The notes under the pieces were generated by a model that was not told the origin of the DNA, did not search any database, and was given only the letters and a program-made list of their open reading frames with translations. A stretch of DNA of 64,000 bases, from assembly GCF_950097975.1 (NCBI RefSeq), contig NZ_CATNHF010000030.1, positions 62,001-126,000 on the forward strand. The letters run 5' to 3'. Shown in pieces: positions 32,846 through 40,997 of this stretch. How positions within the stretch are numbered: the first letter of the stretch is position 1; the number at the start of each line of letters is the position of its first letter. The stretch comes from Microbacterium sp. T2.11-28. Its GTDB lineage: Bacteria > Actinomycetota > Actinomycetes > Actinomycetales > Microbacteriaceae. Position numbers and translations under genes: made by a program.

Positions 32846-32857
32846 TTGCGTATGCAA
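32846..32857. promoter_or_regulatory. Candidate MarR operator between regulator and MFS gene
   Basis: TTGCGTATGCAA has inverted TTGC/GCAA arms. A related half match, TTGCTTGCGCAG, lies about 17 bases to the left, nearer the MarR gene. Confidence 0.45.
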
Positions 32858-32923
32858 AGATCTTCCTTGCTTGTGCATTATCCCGCGCTTGCAACTACCT
32901 TACCGTCTTGCGAGGAGATCGTC

Positions 32924-34147
32924 ATGCCCTTGGGTCTCGTGGCGCTGGCTATCGGCGCTTTCGGCATCGGACTCACGGAGTTCGTCATCATGGGGCTGCT
33001 GCCCGAGGTCGCCGCCGATTTCCGCGTCTCCGAGGCAGCCGCCGGATGGCTGATCTCCGGCTATGCCCTCGCCGTGGTCGTCGGGGCCCTGGTGCTCACC
33101 GCGGCGACCACCCGACTGCCCCGGAAGCCCGTCCTTCTCGGTCTCGTCGTGCTGTTCATCGCGGGGAACGTGCTCACCGCGATCGCCGAGGACTACAGCC
33201 TCGCGATGATCGGCCGCATCCTCGCCGCGCTGTGCCACGGCGCCTTCTTCGGCATCGGTTCCGTCGTTGCCGCCAGCCTGGTCGCGCCGGAGAAGAAGGC
33301 TGGCGCCATCGCGATCATGTTCACCGGTCTCACCGCGGCGAACGTGCTCGGCGTGCCGTTCGGAACCTTCCTCGGCCAGCAGCTCGGGTGGCGGGCAACG
33401 TTCTGGGCGATCTCCGTCATCGGCGTCCTCGCATTCATCGGCATCGCCGCCCTCGTGCCCGTCCTGCGCAGCCCGGAGGAGCGGATCAGCATCCGCGGCG
33501 AGCTACAGGCGTTCCGCTCCGGCCAGGTCTGGCTCTCGCTGCTGGTGACCGTCCTCGCCTACGGCGGCATGTTCGGCGCGTTCACCTATATCGCCTACAC
33601 CCTCACCGAGGTCTCCGGCTTCGCCAGCACCACCGTGCCCTGGCTGCTCGTCTTGTTCGGCGCCGGCCTCGTGGTCGGCAACTGGCTCGGAGGCAGACTG
33701 GCCGACCGCTCCATCGACGGCACCCTGGTCGTTTTCATCGCCGCGCTCGTCGTGATCCTCGCCCTCTTCGGCCTGCTCGCCGGATCCCCGATCGCCACCA
33801 TCGTCGCCCTGTTCCTCATGGGCGGATTCGGATTCGGAACCGTCCCGGGCCTTCAGAGCCGCATCATGAACTACGCAGGGACCGCACCCACACTCGCCTC
33901 CGGCGCCAACATCGGCGCGTTCAACGTCGGCAACGCCCTCGGCGCCTGGGCCGGCGGCGTCGGCATCGCCGCCGGACTCGGGTACACCTCCCCCATCTGG
34001 ATCGGCGCGACGATCACCGCCGTAGCCCTCGTCGTCATGATCATCGCCGCCGCAGCCGCGCGCGGCTCCCACGCGAGCACCGCGATGTCCGCAGACGGCG
34101 CCGGCGGACCTTCCGCACGCGCGACCGCGACCGCGACGACCCACTGA
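32924..34147 (+). CDS. MFS exporter, AraJ/DHA1-like
   Basis: A 407-residue membrane protein with about 12 helices. The N-terminus GLVALAIGAFGIGLTEFVIMGLLPEVAADF and the block GRILAALCHGAFFGIGSVVAASLVAPEKKAGAI are typical of the AraJ/YdhP-type drug-proton antiporter-1 group, which exports sugars, purines or drugs. ATG 32924 has GAGGAG upstream. It is divergent from a MarR gene and followed after 35 bases by a GlcG-type gene, so the three likely form one response unit to a toxic small molecule. The tail is Ala/Thr-rich and polar. Confidence 0.9.
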   Translation: MPLGLVALAIGAFGIGLTEFVIMGLLPEVAADFRVSEAAAGWLISGYALAVVVGALVLTAATTRLPRKPVLLGLVVLFIAGNVLTAIAEDYSLAMIGRILAALCHGAFFGIGSVVAASLVAPEKKAGAIAIMFTGLTAANVLGVPFGTFLGQQLGWRATFWAISVIGVLAFIGIAALVPVLRSPEERISIRGELQAFRSGQVWLSLLVTVLAYGGMFGAFTYIAYTLTEVSGFASTTVPWLLVLFGAGLVVGNWLGGRLADRSIDGTLVVFIAALVVILALFGLLAGSPIATIVALFLMGGFGFGTVPGLQSRIMNYAGTAPTLASGANIGAFNVGNALGAWAGGVGIAAGLGYTSPIWIGATITAVALVVMIIAAAAARGSHASTAMSADGAGGPSARATATATTH

Positions 34148-34182
34148 CAGCCCCACCGCTCGCCGACCGAAGGAGTCGCCTC

Positions 34183-34605
34183 ATGCCCACCACCATCAGC
34201 AAGCTCTCCACTGCCGACGCCGATCACCTCCTCGACGTCGCCCGACGCGCTGCCGAGGAAGCCGGCGCCACGGTGAGCATCACGGTTCTCGATGCCGGCG
34301 GCCACCTGCTCGCCTTCCGCCGCGACGACAACGCCGTGCTCATTTCCGGAGAGACCAGCACCCGCAAGGCCTACACCGCACTCCAGCTCGACGCCGCCAC
34401 CGCGGACGTCGTGGACGCAGTGAAGCCCGACGGGCCCTTCCACTCCCTGCAGACCGCGCTCGATCGGCCCCTGCTGTTCATCGCCGGCGGGGTACCACTG
34501 CGCCGCGACGGTCACCTCATCGGTGCGATCGGAGTAGGCGGCGGCGCACCCGTCGACGACCACCGGATCGCGACAGCAGCCGCCGCGACGCTGCAGCCGC
34601 AGTGA
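34183..34605 (+). CDS. GlcG/HbpS-family heme-degrading-like protein (DUF336)
   Basis: A 140-residue protein of the GlcG/HbpS family, whose members are small cytoplasmic or secreted proteins, some of which bind heme; the general function is unclear. VSITVLDAGGHLLAFRRDDNAVLIS, the segment STRKAYTALQLDAAT, and GGVPLRRDGHLIGAIGVGGG are the family blocks. AAGGAG lies 7 bases before the ATG. It follows the MFS exporter by 35 bases on the same strand and has a strong terminator about 100 bases after it. Confidence 0.87.
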   Translation: MPTTISKLSTADADHLLDVARRAAEEAGATVSITVLDAGGHLLAFRRDDNAVLISGETSTRKAYTALQLDAATADVVDAVKPDGPFHSLQTALDRPLLFIAGGVPLRRDGHLIGAIGVGGGAPVDDHRIATAAAATLQPQ

Positions 34606-34704
34606 GCGCACGCCGGAAGCGACCATGAACCATGGCTCGGGCGATCGCGGTACGTAGGCGCGTCACAGGGCGCCGATACGGCTCCACGCGCACGAGACGA
34701 GACG

Positions 34705-34744
34705 AAAGAAGAGGATCGCGGTTTTCACCGCGATCCTCTTCTTT
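34705..34744. terminator. Strong bidirectional rho-independent terminator
   Basis: AAAGAAGAGGATCGCGGT (34705-34722) pairs perfectly over 18 bases with ACCGCGATCCTCTTCTTT (34727-34744) around a TTTC loop. The A/T-rich foot gives a T tract in both directions, so it would end both the MFS/GlcG transcript and tRNA-Tyr. The 34606-34704 stretch before it holds nothing I can identify. Confidence 0.9.
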
Positions 34745-34792
34745 ATCCCAGCTGTTCGAACTCGTCGTCCGAGGACGTCGAACAAGTCATGG

Positions 34793-34874
34793 TGGCGAGT
34801 GAGGGATTCGAACCCCCGAATGCAATGCAGTCTGATTTACAGTCAGATCCCTTTGGCCGCTTGGGTAACTCGCC
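34793..34874 (-). tRNA. tRNA-Tyr (anticodon GTA)
   Basis: The minus strand begins GGCGAGTTACCCAAGCGGCC, has anticodon loop CTGTAAA between TCTGA and TCAGA, a long variable arm and the T arm GGGGG-TTCGAAT-CCCTC (with one wobble). Length is 82 bases as expected for a class II tRNA. Anticodon GTA reads tyrosine codons. ACC follows at the 3' end, so CCA is not fully encoded. Confidence 0.95.
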
Positions 34875-34923
34875 AGGTGCGCATCCGCCCGGCTTTTGCA
34901 GTCGACCGGAGGCGCGATCAACC

Positions 34924-34929
34924 ATATTA
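34924..34929 (-). promoter_or_regulatory. Putative -10 box of the tRNA-Tyr promoter
   Basis: TAATAT on the minus strand lies about 50 bases upstream of tRNA-Tyr. A -35 region near TTCTCG is weak. Confidence 0.45.
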
Positions 34930-34959
34930 CCTGTACGCGAGCGGTGCCGAGAACCACCC

Positions 34960-35448
34960 TCAGGCGGCGACGAGGACGCGCTCCACGAAGGACTCGACGC
35001 GATGGCGGGTGCCGTCGATGCGGCGATCGACGCTGGCGCGCATCTCGCTCGGCGCCAGGGGCGCGGCGAGGCGGACGTTCTCGTGGCAGGACAGGTCGGC
35101 GCAGACGTACGTGCCGACGCTGTCGCCGCGGGCGCCGGCGTCCCCCGCACGTCGTGCGGTGAACAGGGCCACCTGGTCGCCCGGCTGCATCGTGTGGCAC
35201 AGGTTGCACATCGCCGGTCTCCCCCGGCCCGAGCCGTCGGTGGCGCGCAGGACCACGCCGGTCGGCTCCCCGTCGATCTCGGCGACGACGTACCCGCGAC
35301 TGCGGGTGCGCGGATCGCGCCAGGCCAGGAAGTCGAGGTGGTCCCAGTCCACGAGGAGGAAGTCCACCGGCAGGGCGATCCGTTCGAGCTCGTCGGGCGC
35401 GGCGTTCACGAGAACCGCGCGCACCTGTTCCTCGGTGAGCGGCTGCAT
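34960..35448 (-). CDS. FBP-domain protein with treble-clef zinc finger
   Basis: A 162-residue cytoplasmic protein. MCNLCHTMQPGDQVALF and YVCADLSCHENV supply four Cys residues for a zinc site, the layout of the FBP domain named after the C-terminal part of the elongation-factor-G-binding protein; in staphylococci that protein acts on ribosomes, so a translation-related role is possible. FLAWRDPRTRSRGYVVAEIDGEPTGVVLRA precedes the finger. A TAGACT box at 35455-35460 ends 6 bases before the ATG, so this gene has its own leaderless promoter although it follows the locus C operon by 9 bases. Confidence 0.87.
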   Translation of the reverse strand: MQPLTEEQVRAVLVNAAPDELERIALPVDFLLVDWDHLDFLAWRDPRTRSRGYVVAEIDGEPTGVVLRATDGSGRGRPAMCNLCHTMQPGDQVALFTARRAGDAGARGDSVGTYVCADLSCHENVRLAAPLAPSEMRASVDRRIDGTRHRVESFVERVLVAA

Positions 35449-35454
35449 GCCCCC

Positions 35455-35460
35455 AGTCTA
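35455..35460 (-). promoter_or_regulatory. Putative -10 box, leaderless, for the FBP-domain gene
   Basis: TAGACT on the minus strand ends 6 bases before the ATG at 35448. Its first three bases are the TAG stop codon of the upstream GH32-like gene. Confidence 0.5.
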
Positions 35461-36426
35461 CGAACCCGTCACCGACACCGGCTCCGTGACGATCAGCCGC
35501 CCGTCCCGCCATCCGACCGGCATCGGGTCGGTGATCCCGCCGACGAACCGCCCGTCGTCGCCGACGTTGCGGAAGGCGAACAGCAGCCAGCGGCCGTCGT
35601 CGCGGCGGCGCAGCAGTCGTCCGACGTAGAGATCCTCGCCCGTCAGGCGCGTGGCGCTGTCGACGTCGAACGGACCGAGCACGCTGTCGGCGGCGATGGC
35701 CCACGTGCCCCCGCGCTCGTCGCGCCGCGACGGCATCGAGTGCTCGGCCAGGCACGAGAAGATGAGGACCGGACGGCCGTCCACGACGGCGACCTGGGTG
35801 ACCTCGAGCTGGCCGAAGCCGTTCTCGCTGGGCGCGCTCACCGGCTCGCGCAGCTCCCACCTGCGGAGGTCCGGCGACCACGCGTGGCCGACGACGCCGC
35901 GCCCGTCGACGGGCCCCTGCGGCGCGCGCGCCGTGACGTACATGTGCCAGCCGTCGCCGTCCGGATCGGGGAACACCCACGGGTCGCGGAAGGCCTCGTC
36001 GTGCCAGGCCCCGCTGTCGATCGTCTCGTACCAGGGGGCCGCCGCTTCGAGCACCGGCGCGGAGCCTTTGCGCCAGGTGAGGAGGTCGTCCGAGGTCGCG
36101 TAGCCGATGCGCTGGATGTTCTTGCCGTCGCCGGCGAGCGACGACCCCGTATAGAAGGTGTACCAGGTGCCGTCCGGATGCCGGACGGTGGAGCCCGTCC
36201 AGGTGGCGAGGTCGTCGAAGGCCGGCGCGTCGCCGCGGACGAGGGCGTCGTCCACCCGGGCCCAGTCGGTCAGGTCGTCCGAGACGGCGTGGCCGATCGA
36301 TGCCCGGTAGTGGCGGGCATCCGGATCGTGGAGCGCACGCGACGCGTAGAGGAAGAAGAGGTGGTAGCGGTCGCCGTCGTCGGCGAACCAGAAGTCCCAC
36401 ACCCAGGAGTCGGGAAGGTCGAACAA
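35458..36426 (-). CDS. GH32-like beta-fructosidase family protein, short form (locus C)
   Basis: A 322-residue relative of the protein at 18337. SWVWDFWFADDGDRYHLFFL, GHAVSDDLTDWARV, HDEAFRDPWVFPDPDG and GQLEVTQVAV supply the same presumed nucleophile Asp, RDP motif and acid/base Glu. The C-terminal beta-sandwich of normal GH32 enzymes is missing, and there is no signal peptide. The start is TTG at 36426, with AAGGA 7 bases upstream; a 15-codon reading frame lies between it and the permease gene. It is the last enzyme gene of locus C. Confidence 0.8.
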   Translation of the reverse strand: MFDLPDSWVWDFWFADDGDRYHLFFLYASRALHDPDARHYRASIGHAVSDDLTDWARVDDALVRGDAPAFDDLATWTGSTVRHPDGTWYTFYTGSSLAGDGKNIQRIGYATSDDLLTWRKGSAPVLEAAAPWYETIDSGAWHDEAFRDPWVFPDPDGDGWHMYVTARAPQGPVDGRGVVGHAWSPDLRRWELREPVSAPSENGFGQLEVTQVAVVDGRPVLIFSCLAEHSMPSRRDERGGTWAIAADSVLGPFDVDSATRLTGEDLYVGRLLRRRDDGRWLLFAFRNVGDDGRFVGGITDPMPVGWRDGRLIVTEPVSVTGS

Positions 36427-36435
36427 GAGGATTCC

Positions 36436-36483
36436 TTACAGGAGGTCGAGGATGCGGCGGGAGGGGACGACCGCGGCGGTCAT
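36436..36483 (-). CDS. Possible 15-residue mini-gene between permease and GH32-like genes
   Basis: The frame ATG (36483) to TAA (36436-36438) encodes MTAAVVPSRRILDLL. Its ATG overlaps the permease TGA as ATGA, and its stop is 9 bases before the TTG start of the GH32-like gene. It may only carry ribosomes forward to the weak TTG start. Whether the peptide itself matters is unknown. Confidence 0.3.
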   Translation of the reverse strand: MTAAVVPSRRILDLL

Positions 36484-37421
36484 CCCTTCACCCCGCTCGC
36501 GGCGATGGAGCTCACGAACGCGCGCTGGAAGACGAGGAAGACGACGAGCACGGGGATCGTGATCAACGAGGTGTACGCCATCACCTCGCCCCAGGCGGTG
36601 TTGAGCTGGAAGAAGTACTGCATGCCGACCATCACCGGGCGCAGGCTCTCCTTCTGCACGACCATCAGGGGCCAGAGGTACTGGTTCCAGGCGGGCAGGA
36701 AGGTGAGGATCGCCACGGTGGCGAACGCCGGACCCGACAGCGGCACGATGATGCGGCGGTAGATGGCGAACCAGCTCGCGCCGTCGATGCGGGCCGCCTC
36801 GTCGAGCGACTTCGGAATGGTGGAGAAGTACTGCGTGAACAGGAAGATCGAGAACGCGTTCGCGATGAACGGCACGATCTGCACCTCGTACGTGTTCAGC
36901 CAGCCGAAGTCGTACTTGAGCACACCGCCCTCGAAGACGAGCGTCGGCAGCTGCGCGACCCAGTAGACCATCGGCACCGCGATCGTCTCGAACGGGACGA
37001 TGAGGGTCGCGATGATGACCGCGAGCACGACGACGCGTCCCCGCCAGGCGAGCCGGGAGAGGGCGAAACCGGCCATCGAGTTGACGACGAGCCCGAGCCC
37101 TACGGTGAGCACCGTGACGAGGATCGAGTTGAACATGAACTGCGCGACGGGCACCCGGTCGAAGACGCCGAAGTAGTTGTCGAGGCTGATGTCCCCGACG
37201 GGCAGGAACGCCATCGGCGAGTCGATGTCCTGCAGGATCTGCGCGTCGGGCTTGAGGCTCGAGACGAACATGAACACGAGCGGGAAGAGGAAGACCAGCG
37301 CCAGCAGCGACATCGCGACGTAGGTGGCCACGGTGCCCCAGCGGCGGGAGGTGGCCGCGGAGCGGGGCTTCTTCGGATCGACCCGCTGCGTGCGGGCGGG
37401 CGGGGTGACGGTGGCGGTCAT
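36480..37421 (-). CDS. Carbohydrate ABC transporter permease, MalG type (locus C)
   Basis: A 313-residue permease with six helices after a polar, basic N-terminus (PPARTQRVDPKKPRSAATSRR). The coupling loop is DEAARIDGASWFAIYRRIIVPLS, and the C-terminus FQRAFVSSIAASGVKG is typical of MalG-type subunits. The ATG at 37421 shares one base with the stop of the MalF-type gene (TGATG). No ATPase is encoded nearby. It would work with the neighbouring permease and the lipoprotein at 38440. Confidence 0.92.
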   Translation of the reverse strand: MTATVTPPARTQRVDPKKPRSAATSRRWGTVATYVAMSLLALVFLFPLVFMFVSSLKPDAQILQDIDSPMAFLPVGDISLDNYFGVFDRVPVAQFMFNSILVTVLTVGLGLVVNSMAGFALSRLAWRGRVVVLAVIIATLIVPFETIAVPMVYWVAQLPTLVFEGGVLKYDFGWLNTYEVQIVPFIANAFSIFLFTQYFSTIPKSLDEAARIDGASWFAIYRRIIVPLSGPAFATVAILTFLPAWNQYLWPLMVVQKESLRPVMVGMQYFFQLNTAWGEVMAYTSLITIPVLVVFLVFQRAFVSSIAASGVKG

Positions 37422-38362
37422 CAGTCCTTCTCCCGGGTGAGGCGGCGCTGGATGAGCGCGATGATGAGCACGGCGACGAAGAAGATGAGCGAGATGGCGG
37501 CGGCGTAGCCGATCTCCTGCTGCTCGTACCCCTTGCGCACGGCATGGAAGACGATCGTCGAGGTGGCCCCCTGCGGACCGCCCTGGGTCATGACGTCGAT
37601 CTGCACGAACAGGCCGAGCGCGGCGATCGTGATCGTCACGAGCACGAACACCATCGTCGGGCGAAGCCCCGGCCAGGTGACGTTGGTGAACTGGCGCCAC
37701 GGGCTCGCGCCGTCCATGCGCGCCGCCTCGTACAGCTCCTCGGGGATCGTCTGCAGTCCGGACAGCCAGATGATCATGTGGAACCCGACCGCCTGCCAGA
37801 TCGACATGACGATGATGGCGCCGAGGGCGGTCGACGGGTCGTTGAGCCAGTCGGTTCCCCGCCACTGGCCGAAGGTGACCGCGTCGATCATCGAGTTGAT
37901 GAGGCCGTCGTCCTGGTAGAGGAACTTCCACAGGATCGAGACCACGACGATCGAGGTGACCACCGGGATGAAGTACACGACCCGGAAGAACGTCGTGCCC
38001 CGCAGCCGGCGGTTGACGAGGACGGCCAGTGCGAGACCGAGACCGGCCTGCACCGGGACGACGACGAGCGCGAACAGGGCCGTGTTGCCGATCGACTGCA
38101 CGAACACAGGGTCGGCGGTGAAGGCGCGGATGAAGTTGTCCACCCCGACGAAGCGCGGCGGGTTGGGCGAGATGAGGCGCGCGTTGGTGAACGAAAGCGT
38201 GAAGGCGAGGATCACCGGGATGATCAGGAACAGGAGCAGGAGGATCGCCGCGGGGGCGACCATCCCGAACCCGGCCCAGGTCTGGCGACCCCGGCTGGAG
38301 CGGAAGCGACGGAAGGAGCGCCGAGGGGTCTCGGCCGCCGCCGTCGGAGGAGAGACGGTCAT
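37421..38362 (-). CDS. Carbohydrate ABC transporter permease, MalF type (locus C)
   Basis: A 313-residue permease. The first helix is GFGMVAPAAILLLLFLIIPVILAFTLSF and the coupling loop is YEAARMDGASPWRQFTNVTWPGL. It is placed between the solute-binding protein gene and the MalG-type gene, the usual order. A hairpin at 38394-38434 lies upstream between it and the solute-binding protein gene. Confidence 0.92.
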   Translation of the reverse strand: MTVSPPTAAAETPRRSFRRFRSSRGRQTWAGFGMVAPAAILLLLFLIIPVILAFTLSFTNARLISPNPPRFVGVDNFIRAFTADPVFVQSIGNTALFALVVVPVQAGLGLALAVLVNRRLRGTTFFRVVYFIPVVTSIVVVSILWKFLYQDDGLINSMIDAVTFGQWRGTDWLNDPSTALGAIIVMSIWQAVGFHMIIWLSGLQTIPEELYEAARMDGASPWRQFTNVTWPGLRPTMVFVLVTITIAALGLFVQIDVMTQGGPQGATSTIVFHAVRKGYEQQEIGYAAAISLIFFVAVLIIALIQRRLTREKD

Positions 38363-38393
38363 GGAGATGGCCTTTCAGTGGCAGGTCCAGGGG

Positions 38394-38434
38394 GCGGAGG
38401 GGACGCCGCACGGTGGTGCGGGCGCCCCCTCCGC
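38394..38434 (-). other. Intercistronic hairpin between solute-binding protein and permease genes (locus C)
   Basis: GCGGAGGGG-A-CGCCGCAC (38394-38411) pairs with GTGCGGGCGCCCCCTCCGC (38416-38434) with small bulges. Like the hairpin in locus B it sits just after the binding-protein gene and may keep that mRNA more abundant. Confidence 0.55.
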
Positions 38435-38439
38435 ACCGA

Positions 38440-39732
38440 TCACTGGAAGCCGTACCCGTCGTTGGACGCGATGTTGGCGTCGATGTCGGCGACGGCCTGG
38501 TCGAGGGTGCCCTTCACATCGGCGCCGCTCATGATGTTCTTGGCCGCGGTCTCGAAGGTGGTCGAGATCACCGCGTAGGCGGGGGTCTCGGGCCGCAGCA
38601 CCGCGTACTTCTGCGAGAGCTCCACGAAGGGCCGCAGCACGCCGTCGTCACCGAAGTACTTGGACGCCTGGGCGGCCTCCTCGGTGGCGGGGATGACGAT
38701 CTGCTTGTCGGCGAACTCGGTGATGTACTCGTCGTTGAAGCTGAACTCCAGGTAGTCGCGCGCGCCCTCGGCGTCGTTGCAGCTGGAGGAGATGGCCCAC
38801 TGCCACGAACCGCCGCCGATCTTCGGCCCGGTGCCGAGGTCCGGCGGGGGGAGGATCAGCAGGTCGTCGCCGATCGCTTCGACCGATGCGAGGGCGTTCC
38901 ACACTCCCGTGTAGCTGAGGGCGACCTCGTCGTCGACGAACTCCTGGTTGCCGACGGTTCCCGAGTTGCTGGCGTAGCCCTCGGCGAACAGGTTCTGGAA
39001 CCATGTCCCCCACGCGACCGCGGCGTCGCCGTTGAGCGCACCGTCGGCCGAGAGCATGGTGTCGCGGTCGATCAGGTCGCCGCCGAAGCTCTGCAGGAAA
39101 GGGGAGTACGCGTACGGCCACCACTCGCCGGTGTCCTCGGCGCCGATGTCGATCGGGGTGTCGTAGCCGGCGTCCTTGAGGGTGGCCAGTGCCGCGTCGA
39201 ACTCGTCCGCGGTCCAGGGCTGGTCGGTGGTCGGGATGCGGATGCCGTTCTCGTCGAGCACCGACTTGCGGGCGAAGATCGACAGCGCGGCATCCCAGTA
39301 GCCGGCCGAGTAGATCTCGCCGTCCCACATGCCCACGGCTGTGGGCAGCAGCTTGTCGGTGGTCTCGCTGGAGATGCCGAGCGGCTGCAGGTACTCCGCC
39401 CACGCCCAGTTCGGCATGATCGGACCGTCGAGGTCGAGGAGGCAGGGGAGGTCGCCCGAGGCGGCGGCGGCGACGATCGCGTCGTTGTAGGCCCCCTGCG
39501 GGAACGACTCGTGCACGACCTCGTACTGGTCCTGCGAGGCGTTGTAGTCGGAGATGATCCGCTCGTAGACCTCGAGCTCGGCGGCGTTGCCGGCCGAGTG
39601 GGTCCACATCGTCAGCTGGGTGCGACCGTCCTCACCGGTGGTGGTCCCCTGGCCGGCCTGGCCGCAGCCGGTCAGTGCGAGGACTGTCACCAGCCCCGCG
39701 GCGACGAAGAGGGGCGACGTTCTGCGCGTCAT
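38440..39732 (-). CDS. Extracellular solute-binding lipoprotein of a sugar ABC transporter (locus C)
   Basis: A 430-residue family-1 type binding protein. PLFVAAGLVTVLALTGCGQAG is a lipoprotein signal peptide with Cys anchor. ELEVYERIISDYNASQDQYEV and the later VGNQEFVDDEVALSYTGVWNA and GGGSWQWAISSSC regions are typical of sugar-binding proteins of MalE/UgpB type. It starts 9 bases after the LacI stop codon, so the regulator gene heads this operon. Confidence 0.92.
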   Translation of the reverse strand: MTRRTSPLFVAAGLVTVLALTGCGQAGQGTTTGEDGRTQLTMWTHSAGNAAELEVYERIISDYNASQDQYEVVHESFPQGAYNDAIVAAAASGDLPCLLDLDGPIMPNWAWAEYLQPLGISSETTDKLLPTAVGMWDGEIYSAGYWDAALSIFARKSVLDENGIRIPTTDQPWTADEFDAALATLKDAGYDTPIDIGAEDTGEWWPYAYSPFLQSFGGDLIDRDTMLSADGALNGDAAVAWGTWFQNLFAEGYASNSGTVGNQEFVDDEVALSYTGVWNALASVEAIGDDLLILPPPDLGTGPKIGGGSWQWAISSSCNDAEGARDYLEFSFNDEYITEFADKQIVIPATEEAAQASKYFGDDGVLRPFVELSQKYAVLRPETPAYAVISTTFETAAKNIMSGADVKGTLDQAVADIDANIASNDGYGFQ

Positions 39733-39741
39733 TGTGGTTTC

Positions 39742-40863
39742 CTATTCCTGGTGCCCGACGCCCACGTCGGTCACCTGATCGGGGGCCGCCGAGCGCGGCC
39801 CTTCGGTTGTGTGTGAAGCCCGTCGTCGGTCTCGTTTGGCGACTTGCGCCGGCGGCGGGCCCACCGAGTCCCGCCGGATGACGGGACACTCCATTCGGTG
39901 CGGGGCGTCCTCATCCCCCTCCGCGCGGACGCCGAGCGCGACCTCCATCGCCCAGCGACCCATCTCGTAGTGGGGCAGGGCGATGGTGGTGAGAGGTGGA
40001 TCCAGTTCCGCGGCGACGAGCTGCTGGTCGTCGTAGCCGACGACGGAGAGGTCGCGCGGAATGTCGAGTCCGCGGCGATGGGCGGCGGTGTAGACGCCGA
40101 TCGCCATGCGGTCGTTGAAGCAGAAGATCCCGGTCGGGCGCTGAGCCTCGGGAAGGTCGAGCAGACGGTCGGCGGCCTCGCGCCCGCCCTGCGCCGACGT
40201 CTCGCCGCGCACGTGCAGGGCCGGGTCGACATCGATGCCGGCCTCGGCGAGGGCGGCGAGATAGCCCTCGTGGCGCAGCCGCGACGCGATCGGCTCGGGG
40301 TCGCTCGTGTCGAGGTAGGCGATGCGCGTGTGACCGGCCGCGATCAGCTCGCGTACCGCGGCCTCTCCGCCCGCGCGGTCGTCGGGGACGACGCTGCGGA
40401 ATCCGCCGGCCGCCGGATAGCAGTCGAGCATCACGGTGCCGGCGGGAAGACCTGCCGGCGCTGTGGCGGCGCGGTGCCACATCGCCGCGTACAGCACCGC
40501 GTCGACCTGCTGGGCGGTCATCGCGCGCACGGCCTCGGCTTCGACCTCGGCGTCGCCTCCGGTGTCGACGAGCATCACCATGTGGGCGTTCTCGCGGGCG
40601 GCGTCCTGCGCCCCGGCGAGCATGCGGCCGGCGAAGGGGGTCGTCGCGATCTGATCGGAGATGAGGCCGACGATCCGGGTGCGCTGGGTGCGAAGCCCCC
40701 GGGCGACCGCGCTGGCCGAGTAGCCCACGGCGTCGGCGGCCTCCCGCACACGCTGCCGGGTGTCCTCGGAGATGCGCGACTGGGCGTTGTTGAGCACGAG
40801 CGAGACGGTCGTGACCGAGACGCCCGCGGCGGCGGCGACGTCGAAGATCCGTGCCCGGCCCAT
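39742..40863 (-). CDS. LacI-family transcriptional regulator (locus C)
   Basis: A 373-residue repressor. [22 protein letters not shown] is the helix-turn-helix and [14 protein letters not shown] the hinge region; [19 protein letters not shown] and [20 protein letters not shown] lie in the sensing domain. The ATG at 40863 is preferred because GAGG stands 6 bases upstream; a GTG at 40875 would add four residues but has no room for a binding site. The C-terminal 35 residues after the core are polar and unusual for LacI proteins. An operator lies 47 bases upstream. Confidence 0.92.
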   Translation of the reverse strand: MGRARIFDVAAAAGVSVTTVSLVLNNAQSRISEDTRQRVREAADAVGYSASAVARGLRTQRTRIVGLISDQIATTPFAGRMLAGAQDAARENAHMVMLVDTGGDAEVEAEAVRAMTAQQVDAVLYAAMWHRAATAPAGLPAGTVMLDCYPAAGGFRSVVPDDRAGGEAAVRELIAAGHTRIAYLDTSDPEPIASRLRHEGYLAALAEAGIDVDPALHVRGETSAQGGREAADRLLDLPEAQRPTGIFCFNDRMAIGVYTAAHRRGLDIPRDLSVVGYDDQQLVAAELDPPLTTIALPHYEMGRWAMEVALGVRAEGDEDAPHRMECPVIRRDSVGPPPAQVAKRDRRRASHTTEGPRSAAPDQVTDVGVGHQE

Positions 40864-40910
40864 TTCCCACCTCACATCCTCGTGCTGCGACTTCGGTGCT
40901 GAAGTCGGGT

Positions 40911-40926
40911 GATAAAACGATTTATC
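40911..40926. promoter_or_regulatory. LacI-type operator (locus C)
   Basis: GATAAAACGATTTATC has inverted arms GATAAA/TTTATC around ACGA with CG at the centre, the usual LacI half-site spacing. It lies between the divergent LacI gene and yajQ and probably gives autoregulation of the locus C operon. Confidence 0.75.
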
Positions 40927-40985
40927 GGGATGCTAGAGCACACCCGGCCACCTCGTCAACACCCGCCGGCCAGGAAGCTCGCGGG

Positions 40986-40991
40986 TACAAT
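40986..40991 (+). promoter_or_regulatory. Putative -10 box, leaderless, for yajQ
   Basis: TACAAT, one of the best -10 matches in the window, ends 6 bases before the ATG at 40998. No ribosome binding site precedes the start. Confidence 0.6.
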
Positions 40992-40997
40992 CGGCGC

